DNA of 12,829 bases from an uncultured Eubacterium sp. (GTDB lineage Bacteria > Bacillota > Clostridia > Lachnospirales > Lachnospiraceae): NCBI GenBank assembly GCA_900550135.1, contig URQO01000057.1:1-12829 (forward strand). Direction: 5' to 3'. Below, piece by piece: positions 6,847 to 12,750 of the stretch. Both the position numbers and the translations under genes were made by a program. The stretch's first letter is position 1, and each line of letters opens with the position of its first letter. Below the pieces are notes generated by a model. That model worked only from the letters and a program-made list of their open reading frames with translations, had not been told where the DNA came from and did no database searches.

Positions 6847-8658
6847 GCACATATCGATCAGAGTAAAATCAGAAATTTTTGTATTATAGCCCATATTGAT
6901 CATGGAAAATCAACATTGGCAGACAGAATAATCGAAATGACAGGACTTTTGACAAATAGAGAAATGCAGGCACAGGTCCTTGACAACATGGAGCTTGAAA
7001 GAGAACGAGGCATTACAATAAAGTCTCAGGCTGTAAGAACTGTATACAAGGCAAAAGACGGTCAGGAGTATATTTTTAATTTAATAGATACACCGGGACA
7101 TGTGGATTTTAACTATGAGGTATCAAGAAGTCTTGCTGCCTGTGATGGAGCAGTGCTGGTAGTAGATGCAGCTCAGGGTGTTGAGGCGCAGACCTTGGCA
7201 AATGTATATTTGGCATTGGATCATGACCTTGAAGTATTTCCGGTTATAAACAAAATTGATCTTCCATCAGCAGACCCTGACAGGGTAAAAGCAGAAATTG
7301 AAGATGTAATAGGACTTGAAGCAGATGATGCACCACTTATTTCTGCAAAAACAGGATTAAACTGTGAGGATGTATTAGAAGCAATTGTAGAAAAAATCCC
7401 GGCTCCAACAGGAGACGCAAATGCACCACTTCAGGCATTGATTTTTGACAGTTTGTATGATTCATACAAAGGTGTAATTGTATTTTGCAGAGTAAAAGAA
7501 GGTACTGTAAAACCTGGAATGAATATAAAAATGATGGCTACAGGTGCCACTGCAAATGTAGTAGAAGTAGGATATTTTGGCGCAGGTCAGTTTATTCCAT
7601 GTGATGAACTGCCGGCTGGAATGGTAGGATATATTACAGCTAGTATTAAAAATGTGGCAGATACAAAAGTTGGTGATACAGTAACAAATGCAGATGAACC
7701 ATGTGACAAGCCACTTCCGGGATATAAGGAAGTTCAGCCAATGGTTTACTGTGGACTTTATCCGGCAGACGGAGCAAAGTATCCTGATTTAAGAGATGCT
7801 TTGGAAAAGTTACAGTTAAATGATGCTGCATTACAGTTTGAACCTGAAACATCCATAGCACTTGGCTTTGGATTTAGATGTGGATTCTTAGGACTTCTTC
7901 ATTTGGAAATCATTCAGGAAAGACTGGAAAGAGAATATGGACTTGACCTTGTAACAACAGCACCATCTGTTATTTATAAGGTGTACAAGGAAAACGGTGA
8001 AATTATTGAACTGACCAATCCAACAAATCTTCCTGATCCAAGTGAAATAGCGTATATGGAAGAACCTATTGTTAGTGCCGAAATTATGGTGACTACAGAG
8101 TTCATAGGTGCCATTATGGAATTGTGTCAGCAAAGACGTGGTACTTATATTGGAATGGAATATGTGGAAGGACAAAGAGCTCTCCTTAAATACGATATTC
8201 CATTAAACGAAATTATTTATGATTTCTTTGATGCATTAAAGTCACGTTCAAGAGGATATGCATCATTTGATTATGAATTGAAGGGATATGAGCAGGCCAA
8301 ACTGGTTAAACTTGATATTCTTATAAATAAAGAAGAAGTAGACGCATTATCATTTATTGTGCCGGAGGCATCAGCTTACGAGCGTGGTAGAAAGATGTGC
8401 GAAAAGTTAAAGAAGGAAATTCCAAGACAGATGTTTGAAGTACCTATTCAGGCAGCAGTTGGAAGCAAGGTTATTGCCAGAGAGACAGTTAAGGCAATGC
8501 GAAAAGACGTATTGGCAAAATGTTACGGTGGAGATATTTCACGTAAGAAGAAACTTCTTGAAAAACAGAAGGAAGGAAAGAAGAGAATGCGTCAGGTGGG
8601 AAATGTTGAAATTCCACAAAGTGCTTTTATGGCAGTTTTAAAATTAGACGAAGAATAA
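6844..8658 (+). CDS. lepA: elongation factor 4 (LepA), translational GTPase
   Basis: LepA/EF4 is a ribosome-binding GTPase implicated in back-translocation, initiation or ribosome assembly. From the GTG at 6844 it is 604 residues, close to the ~600 usual; the longer frame from ATG 6832 (608 residues) is less likely because that codon overlaps the ribosome site. Motifs seen are G1 AHIDHGKST at 16-24, G2 RERGITI, G3 DTPGH, G4 NKIDLP and G5 SAKTG. Domain II, the EF-G-like domains III and V (GFRCGFLGLLHLEI; RGTYIGMEYV) and the LepA-specific C-terminal domain (YGGDISRKKKLLEKQKEGKKRMR) follow. It overlaps no gene but begins within 13 bases of the DUF4364 stop, so the two are co-translated or tightly coupled. 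A strong hairpin lies just downstream. The reading frame is intact. Confidence 0.96.
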   Translation: MAHIDQSKIRNFCIIAHIDHGKSTLADRIIEMTGLLTNREMQAQVLDNMELERERGITIKSQAVRTVYKAKDGQEYIFNLIDTPGHVDFNYEVSRSLAACDGAVLVVDAAQGVEAQTLANVYLALDHDLEVFPVINKIDLPSADPDRVKAEIEDVIGLEADDAPLISAKTGLNCEDVLEAIVEKIPAPTGDANAPLQALIFDSLYDSYKGVIVFCRVKEGTVKPGMNIKMMATGATANVVEVGYFGAGQFIPCDELPAGMVGYITASIKNVADTKVGDTVTNADEPCDKPLPGYKEVQPMVYCGLYPADGAKYPDLRDALEKLQLNDAALQFEPETSIALGFGFRCGFLGLLHLEIIQERLEREYGLDLVTTAPSVIYKVYKENGEIIELTNPTNLPDPSEIAYMEEPIVSAEIMVTTEFIGAIMELCQQRRGTYIGMEYVEGQRALLKYDIPLNEIIYDFFDALKSRSRGYASFDYELKGYEQAKLVKLDILINKEEVDALSFIVPEASAYERGRKMCEKLKKEIPRQMFEVPIQAAVGSKVIARETVKAMRKDVLAKCYGGDISRKKKLLEKQKEGKKRMRQVGNVEIPQSAFMAVLKLDEE

Positions 8659-8664
8659 AAATAC

Positions 8665-8705
8665 AATGCCAAAGACGTGCCGGTTAACAGGTGGTCTTTG
8701 GCATT
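8665..8705 (+). terminator. perfect 12-bp hairpin after lepA (possible terminator)
   Basis: AATGCCAAAGAC (8665-8676) pairs perfectly with GTCTTTGGCATT (8694-8705) around a 17-base loop that contains the palindrome GTTAAC. It starts seven bases after the lepA stop. On the plus strand it is followed by AAAAATATATGG rather than a U-tract, so intrinsic termination would be weak. On the minus strand the stem is followed by GTATTTTTATT. It most likely marks the 3' end of the lepA message, either as a weak terminator or as a stability hairpin. Confidence 0.6.
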
Positions 8706-8799
8706 AAAAATATATGGTAAAGAAAAAAGAAGATAATGTATACAAGTCAAAATAGTTGTAAAAAATTGGCTGACAGAGATATTAAGAACAGGAGTTGTT

Positions 8800-9306
8800 A
8801 TGAATAATAAACCACTAGAATTGTATATTCATATTCCATTTTGTGCAAGAAAATGTAATTATTGTGATTTTTTATCAATGTGCGAAAATGACAGTACAAA
8901 AAGAGAATATGTAAATGCATTAGTTAGGGAAATAGAATTAAGTAAAGAAAAAATGGCTGGAAGAGTTGTTACAAGCATTTTTATTGGTGGTGGAACACCA
9001 TCTATTTTACAGGCAAATCTAATTGAAAAAATAATGAATGCAGTAAAAAGTAACTGTCAGCTGGCAGAGAATGCAGAAATTACCATTGAGTGTAATCCGG
9101 GCACTGTTACAGAAGAAAAGTTAAACACTTACAAAAAATCAGGAATTAACAGAATAAGTTTTGGCCTTCAGTCTGCAAATGATGAAGAACTAAGTAGAAT
9201 AGGTAGAATACACAACTATTCCCAATTTCTCGAAAGCTATGAAATGGCGAGGAAGGCAGGTTTTGACAATATTAATATTGATATTATGAGTGCACTTCCT
9301 TATTAG
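8800..9306 (+). CDS. hemW: HemW-like radical SAM protein, N-terminal half ending at an in-frame amber codon
   Basis: This is the radical-SAM half of HemW (formerly called HemN-like), a haem chaperone of the coproporphyrinogen dehydrogenase superfamily. The 168 residues before the stop contain the 4Fe-4S ligands Cys15, Cys19 and Cys22 in HIPFCARKCNYCDF, the SAM-contacting FIGGGTPS at 61-68, ECNPGT at 97-102, RISFGLQS at 118-125 and a RIGRIHN segment. AGGAG at 8790-8794, five bases before the ATG, supports the start. The frame stops at TAG 9304-9306 inside what is normally a continuous LPGQT-type motif (here LPY-stop-T) and continues uninterrupted afterwards in the same frame. Alone it lacks part of the barrel and all of the C-terminal domain, so it is unlikely to work. 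Whether the stop is real, a sequencing error or suppressed cannot be settled here. Confidence 0.85.
   Translation: MNNKPLELYIHIPFCARKCNYCDFLSMCENDSTKREYVNALVREIELSKEKMAGRVVTSIFIGGGTPSILQANLIEKIMNAVKSNCQLAENAEITIECNPGTVTEEKLNTYKKSGINRISFGLQSANDEELSRIGRIHNYSQFLESYEMARKAGFDNINIDIMSALPY
9304..9306 (+). other. in-frame amber codon interrupting hemW
   Basis: TAG occupies codon 169 of the frame beginning at 8800. The family usually has Gln followed by Thr here, and CAG (Gln) differs from TAG by one C-to-T transition. Reading through gives one continuous 410-codon HemW-like frame with no frameshift. Confidence 0.9.
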
Positions 9307-9309
9307 ACT

Positions 9310-10032
9310 ATGGAGACCTACAGAAACACTTTGGAAAAAGTCATTAAATTAAATCCTGAACACATTTCAGCATATAGTCTTATAGTAGAAGACGATACGC
9401 CATTGTGTCAGCAGGTGGAAGAAGCAGAAGAAAAGGGAATAAAAATTTTACCTGATGAAGATACAGAGCGTGAGATGTATTATCTTACAGAAAAAATGTT
9501 AAAAGATAATGGATATATACATTATGAAATATCAAATTTTGCAAAGCCGCAAAAAGAATGTAAGCACAATATTGGTTACTGGAAAAGAGTGGATTATCTG
9601 GGATTTGGAATAGGTGCAGCATCTTTATATAACAATACACGTTATAGCAATACTGATGATTTGGACAAATATATCGGATTAATGCTGGATGGCAGAGATA
9701 CAGACGAAGATTTTTATGGTGACAGTTTTATTTATCAGGATGATGTTTGGGACATAACAGAAGATGCAATATCTGTTATAGAAGGCAAAATTCAGTATCT
9801 GACTTCCAAGGACATGAAAGAAGAATTTATGTTTTTGGGGCTTAGAATGACCAAAGGAATATCTAAGAAACAGTTTGAGACTAACTTTAATGTAAAGTAT
9901 GACAATATATACGGTCCGGTTACAAAAAAACTGGTAGAGCAGGGACTTATTGTAGAAAATGGTGATAATGTAAGGCTTACAAAAAGAGGAATAGACATAA
10001 GCAACTATGCCATGTCACAGTTTCTTCTATAA
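9310..10032 (+). pseudogene. hemW: HemW C-terminal half, same frame downstream of the amber codon
   Basis: This 240-residue stretch continues the frame of the upstream hemW half; only TAG and one ACT codon separate them. It carries the rest of the HemW family signature: a LNPEHISAYSLIVEDDTPL segment at about residues 14-32, EREMYYLTEKMLKDNGYIHYEISNFAKP, HNIGYWKRVDYLGFGIGAAS, and a winged-helix-like end with EEFMFLGLRMTKGIS, GLIVENGDNVRLTKRGIDISN and a final SQFLL. The combined length (410 codons) is near that of clostridial HemW. The ATG at 9310 is merely the first Met after the stop; I see no Shine-Dalgarno in front of it, so independent translation is unlikely unless ribosomes restart at the stop. 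The sequence shows no decay beyond the single stop, which suggests a recent mutation, an error or suppression rather than an old pseudogene. Confidence 0.8.
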
Positions 10033-10089
10033 TGTGTTCCAAATGCAGACAGACAGTAATTATTGTAGTTAAAATGTGGCAGAAAATAA

Positions 10090-10118
10090 TTGTAAAAATA
10101 CCAATTGGAAAGTATAAT
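10090..10118 (+). promoter_or_regulatory. sigma-A-type promoter upstream of the LOG-family gene
   Basis: TTGTAA at 10090-10095 and a consensus TATAAT at 10113-10118 are separated by exactly 17 bases. Transcription would begin near 10125, giving a leader of about 178 nt before the ATG at 10303 that includes all four palindromic repeats described separately. This is the best promoter match in the window. Confidence 0.7.
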
Positions 10119-10137
10119 ATTAAGCATAAATAAACAG

Positions 10138-10268
10138 TTTGAATCTTATATAAGTTAAAAATAAGCAATTTGAATTCTGCATAAGATTAAAACAAAAAAT
10201 AAACGTTTTAAATCCTGCATAAGATTAAAATAAAAAATAAAAGGTTTAAATCTTGCATAAGATTAAAA
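10138..10268 (+). repeat. four tandem imperfect palindromic repeats in the leader of the LOG-family gene
   Basis: Four copies of a 23-24 base core start at 10138, 10169, 10207 and 10245 (spacings 31, 38, 38). Each begins TTTRAAT, has a central CTTATATAAG or YTGCATAAG and ends TTAAAA. Copies three and four differ by one base over 24 and are joined by nearly identical A-rich linkers. The core is self-complementary: in copy four AATCTT (10249-10254) pairs with AAGATT (10259-10264) across GCAT; in copy one CTTATATAAG (10145-10154) is a perfect palindrome. The array lies between the predicted start of transcription and the ribosome site, so it could act as RNA hairpins or as binding sites for a dimeric regulator. 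It encodes no open frame of note. Confidence 0.8.
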
Positions 10269-10302
10269 TAAATAAAATACAAAGAAGAAAAGAGGGGTTA
10301 TT

Positions 10303-10836
10303 ATGGACAGAAAAATGATTTGTATTTATGGTTCTTTTTCACCATATGTTTCAGAAGAAAAGTTAAAACCATACATGGATATGGGCGAGAGACTTGGCAA
10401 AAAATATGATTTGATATATGGTGGTGGTTCAAAAAGTACATTGGGCTATATGGCACAGGGCATGCATAAGTCAGGCGCAAAGATTATCGGTGTATATCCA
10501 AAGGCTTTTAAGGATATGAGCGTATTTGACGGATGTACTGAAAAGATTCAGTGTGACACCCTGGCTGAGAGAAAGCAACATTTTGAACAGCAGGCAGATG
10601 TGTTTATTGTACTGCCGGGTGGTGTAGGAACAATGGATGAATTGTTTGAAGCAATTGTTCTTATTGAAAAGAACATGATTGAGGGAAAAGTAATTATATT
10701 TAACCACAATGGATTTTATGATACATTACTTAAATTTATGGATGAAATGAAAGAACAGGGTATGTTCCACTGTGACCTTTCAAGAGTATATAGCGTGGCA
10801 AATTCATTTGAAGAATTGGAAGCAATGATTAATTAA
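10303..10836 (+). CDS. LOG-family (TIGR00730) protein, probable cytokinin-type nucleoside 5'-monophosphate phosphoribohydrolase
   Basis: LOG-family proteins are cytoplasmic Rossmann-like enzymes; characterised members release a base from a nucleoside 5'-monophosphate (LONELY GUY) and others are only called lysine decarboxylase-like by old annotation. The 177-residue length is typical. The signature PGGVGTMDE is at residues 105-113, preceded by the Arg90-Lys91 pair (LAERK) of the active site. The N-terminal strand-loop ICIYGSFSPY and YGGGSKSTLGYMAQG (39-53) form the nucleotide-binding part. Start is supported by AGAGGGG five bases before the ATG. It has its own promoter and an unusual repeat-containing leader, and is followed 33 bases later by a small lipoprotein gene before a strong terminator. 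The physiological substrate in this organism is not known. Confidence 0.88.
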   Translation: MDRKMICIYGSFSPYVSEEKLKPYMDMGERLGKKYDLIYGGGSKSTLGYMAQGMHKSGAKIIGVYPKAFKDMSVFDGCTEKIQCDTLAERKQHFEQQADVFIVLPGGVGTMDELFEAIVLIEKNMIEGKVIIFNHNGFYDTLLKFMDEMKEQGMFHCDLSRVYSVANSFEELEAMIN

Positions 10837-10869
10837 TTATAATGAAAAAATTAAAAGGGAGATACAGAG

Positions 10870-11235
10870 ATGAAGAAATATATTACCATTTTTTTAGTGT
10901 TACTTATGGTTGGGGTAGTAGGTTGTGGAAATACAAAAGAAGAAAAAACTACAACATTAAATAACCAGGCAACAGAAACTGAATTAAAAAATCATGCAGG
11001 TGTTTTATACGATTACTATAAAGATGCATCTGATGTTTGGCATGCAGATGGAAGAGAATATAAATATAAAGTTGTATTGACAGGCAAATTGCCAAATGCA
11101 GCGAAAAAATCCAAATATGTTGTTTTAACAAATGACAAGGATATTTCTTTTAATGATGCAGCAGATGATATATTGTCAAATAATTCAGAAGAACATTTTG
11201 ATAAAAATAAGGCAATAATAGTTGAAATGGAATAA
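10870..11235 (+). CDS. small predicted lipoprotein, function unknown
   Basis: The 121-residue product begins with a lipoprotein signal: a short Lys-Lys charged start, a hydrophobic run (ITIFLVLLMVGVV) and a lipobox ending VVGC with Cys19 as the lipidation site. The mature part is about 100 residues, polar and Lys/Asp/Asn-rich, beginning with a flexible GNTKEEKTTTLNNQ tether. It then has alternating beta-like strands (YKYKVVLTGKLPNAAKKSKYVVLTNDKD), reminiscent of small OB-fold extracellular lipoproteins of clostridia, but I cannot assign a family. GGGAG at 10857-10861, eight bases before the ATG, supports the start. It lies 33 bases after the LOG-family gene and ends six bases before the terminator stem, so it is the last gene of that transcript. 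Exported and membrane-anchored location is inferred from the signal; its role is unknown. Confidence 0.75.
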   Translation: MKKYITIFLVLLMVGVVGCGNTKEEKTTTLNNQATETELKNHAGVLYDYYKDASDVWHADGREYKYKVVLTGKLPNAAKKSKYVVLTNDKDISFNDAADDILSNNSEEHFDKNKAIIVEME

Positions 11236-11240
11236 AAAAT

Positions 11241-11307
11241 AGCTCCTATGCTAAAACCAGAATTCATTGATTATGAATTATGGTTTTAGCATAGGAGTTG
11301 TTTTTTT
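11241..11307 (+). terminator. strong rho-independent terminator, probably bidirectional
   Basis: A 19-bp stem pairs 11241-11259 with 11281-11299 with a single G-U wobble. The loop holds a second 6-bp stem (AATTCA 11261-11266 with TGAATT 11274-11279). TTG and seven T's (11298-11307) follow, giving a standard U-tract. The A-rich bases just before the stem (11231-11240) provide a T-rich tract on the other strand, so it could terminate in both directions. It separates the LOG/lipoprotein transcript from the MarR/DegV operon. Confidence 0.93.
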
Positions 11308-11362
11308 GAAAAATCAAAATTACAGGCTTGATGGATGTTTTTGTTTGAAACATTGAAAATAC

Positions 11363-11391
11363 TTGACTATTTTTTTTTACTGTGATAAAGT
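11363..11391 (+). promoter_or_regulatory. promoter of the marR-degV operon with a nine-T spacer tract
   Basis: TTGACT (11363-11368) and an extended -10 element, TGA followed by TAAAGT (11386-11391), are separated by 17 bases. The spacer contains nine consecutive T's at 11370-11378. Transcription is expected to start near 11398. Confidence 0.65.
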
Positions 11392-11392
11392 A

Positions 11393-11421
11393 CACAAAGT
11401 CAACTGTTCACAAAGTAAACT
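11393..11421 (+). promoter_or_regulatory. candidate operator: two direct repeats at the transcription start
   Basis: CACAAAGTCAACT (11393-11405) is repeated 16 bases later as CACAAAGTAAACT (11409-11421), one mismatch in 13. Each copy contains a partly palindromic AGTNAACT. In addition AGTCAA at 11398-11403 is the exact inverse of the -35 hexamer TTGACT. The position over the start point fits repression by the MarR protein encoded immediately downstream, but this is inferred from layout alone. Confidence 0.5.
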
Positions 11422-11439
11422 AAATTACAGGAGATAACA

Positions 11440-11898
11440 ATGAAAGAATATAATGAAGAATTATTAAGTGCATGGCTTAGGGTGTCCAACGCCATCTGTA
11501 ATGAGAGAATAGTAAGCAGTTTGTCTTATAACGAGTCGCTGGTTTGCAATATTATTTACAACCAAATGAAACATGACCCTGAAAATTATTTAACAGCAAC
11601 AGATTTATGTGAAAAAACCAGACTTATTAAATCATTAATGAGCAGAACAATAAACGGATTGGTTAAAAAGAAAATACTGGTAAAAGAGCGTTCTTATACA
11701 GACAAAAGAAATGTTTACGTTAAGTTAAACGAAGAAGCAATTCCACTTTACGAAAAATCAAGAGAAGGTGTTTTGGAGATTGTGGAAGACATTAGAAAAA
11801 AATTGGAAGAAAGGCTGGGAAAAGAGAGGTCAGTTGAATTGGTTGATACATTAAACGCAATAGCTGACGTGGCATCAGAAGTGGTAAAAGACATATGA
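11440..11898 (+). CDS. MarR-family transcriptional regulator
   Basis: MarR proteins are dimeric winged-helix regulators, usually repressors released by small ligands. At 152 residues this is typical. N-terminal helices (about 1-50) would form the dimer interface. A helix-turn-helix follows (about 52-85: YLTATDLCEKTRLIKSLMSR then TINGLVKKKILV). The wing carries the conserved basic Asp-Lys-Arg (SYTDKRNVYVKL, about 87-98), and a long C-terminal helical pair completes the dimerisation region. AGGAG precedes the ATG. The last four bases (ATGA, 11895-11898) overlap the start of the degV gene, so the two are translationally coupled. It probably regulates its own operon, given the repeats at the promoter; pairing with a fatty-acid-binding DegV protein suggests, as inference, a FabT-like lipid-responsive role. 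Ligand and regulon cannot be read from sequence. Confidence 0.9.
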   Translation: MKEYNEELLSAWLRVSNAICNERIVSSLSYNESLVCNIIYNQMKHDPENYLTATDLCEKTRLIKSLMSRTINGLVKKKILVKERSYTDKRNVYVKLNEEAIPLYEKSREGVLEIVEDIRKKLEERLGKERSVELVDTLNAIADVASEVVKDI

Positions 11899-12728
11899 TT
11901 AAATTTTTAGTAGATTCAGCATCAGATTATGAGAAAACAGAAACAGAAAAAAAGGGAATTTTAAGAATCCCAATTACAATAACACTTAAAGATAAATATA
12001 TTTTAGATGGAGAGATTACCAAAGATGAGTTTTATCAATTGGTGCAAAATGCAGATGAACTTCCAAAAACATCCCAACCATCACCCCAGGATTTCTTGGA
12101 TGTGTTTGAGAAAGCAAAAGAAAACGATGATGAACTTATCTGCATATTATTATCTTCAAAACTAAGTGGAACATTGCAAAGTGCAACACTTGCAAAAAGC
12201 ATGGCATGTTATGACAAAATACATATTATTGATTCACTGTCAGCAACTTATGTTATTAAAATGATGACAGAATATGGAATACAATTAAGAGATAGCGGAA
12301 AGAATGCACTTGAAATAGTAGACGAGTTGGAAAAGATAAAATCCAAAATAAAATTGTATGCAGTTCTTGATACATTGGAAAATCTGAAAAAAGGCGGTCG
12401 CTTATCCGCTGTTGAGGCAGGAATAGGAACACTTGCAAAAATCAAGCCACTTGTTACTTTAACAGAAGATGGAAAAGTGGGAATGAAAGGCAAAAGCATA
12501 GGAAGAAAAAAAGCATTGGCTGACATTGTTAAACTTGTGGAAAAAGAAAACATAAATACAAATTATCCCATTTATAACATATATTCTTACGGAATGGACA
12601 ATAATAAGTTGTTTTTGGACAAATTAAATGAAATTGGAATTGCACCGGATGAAAGCATGCAAATTGGTCCAACTATCGGAACTCACATCGGTCCGGGAGC
12701 ATACGGCATCATCTTTGTAAAAAAATAA
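11895..12728 (+). CDS. DegV-family (FakB-type) fatty-acid-binding protein
   Basis: DegV/FakB proteins bind a fatty acid in a two-domain fold and, where characterised, present it to the kinase FakA so that exogenous fatty acids enter phospholipid synthesis. The 277-residue length is typical. Family landmarks are FLVDSASD at 4-11, TSQPSP at 59-64, SSKLSGT at 87-93, IIDSLSAT at 111-118, LENLKKGGRLS at 161-171 and AKIKPL at 181-186; the C-terminus has GPTIGTHIGPGAYGI. The region after IIDS departs from the usual glycine-containing S-x-G-x-G segment (here SATYVIKM). The start ATG overlaps the marR stop by four bases and no separate promoter is evident. No FakA-like gene is in the window. Ordinary composition runs up to the stop; downstream no terminator is visible and the sequence changes character about 23 bases later. 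Confidence 0.9.
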   Translation: MIKFLVDSASDYEKTETEKKGILRIPITITLKDKYILDGEITKDEFYQLVQNADELPKTSQPSPQDFLDVFEKAKENDDELICILLSSKLSGTLQSATLAKSMACYDKIHIIDSLSATYVIKMMTEYGIQLRDSGKNALEIVDELEKIKSKIKLYAVLDTLENLKKGGRLSAVEAGIGTLAKIKPLVTLTEDGKVGMKGKSIGRKKALADIVKLVEKENINTNYPIYNIYSYGMDNNKLFLDKLNEIGIAPDESMQIGPTIGTHIGPGAYGIIFVKK

Positions 12729-12750
12729 TTGTTAATAAACATGAAAATTT

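Noticed and set aside
8756..8785. TTGTAA and TATTAA with 18-base spacing as a hemW promoter
   Set aside because: The implied transcription start would fall at or inside the hemW ribosome site at 8790, leaving no usable leader; the -10 match is also weak.
9310..10032. The C-terminal hemW half as an independent gene
   Set aside because: It has no ribosome site, starts two codons after a stop in the same frame, and is plainly the continuation of the upstream HemW protein.
10138..10268. The repeat array considered as a CRISPR array
   Set aside because: Copies are short, AT-rich and diverged, the intervening sequence is only 8-14 bases and itself repeated, and no cas gene is nearby.
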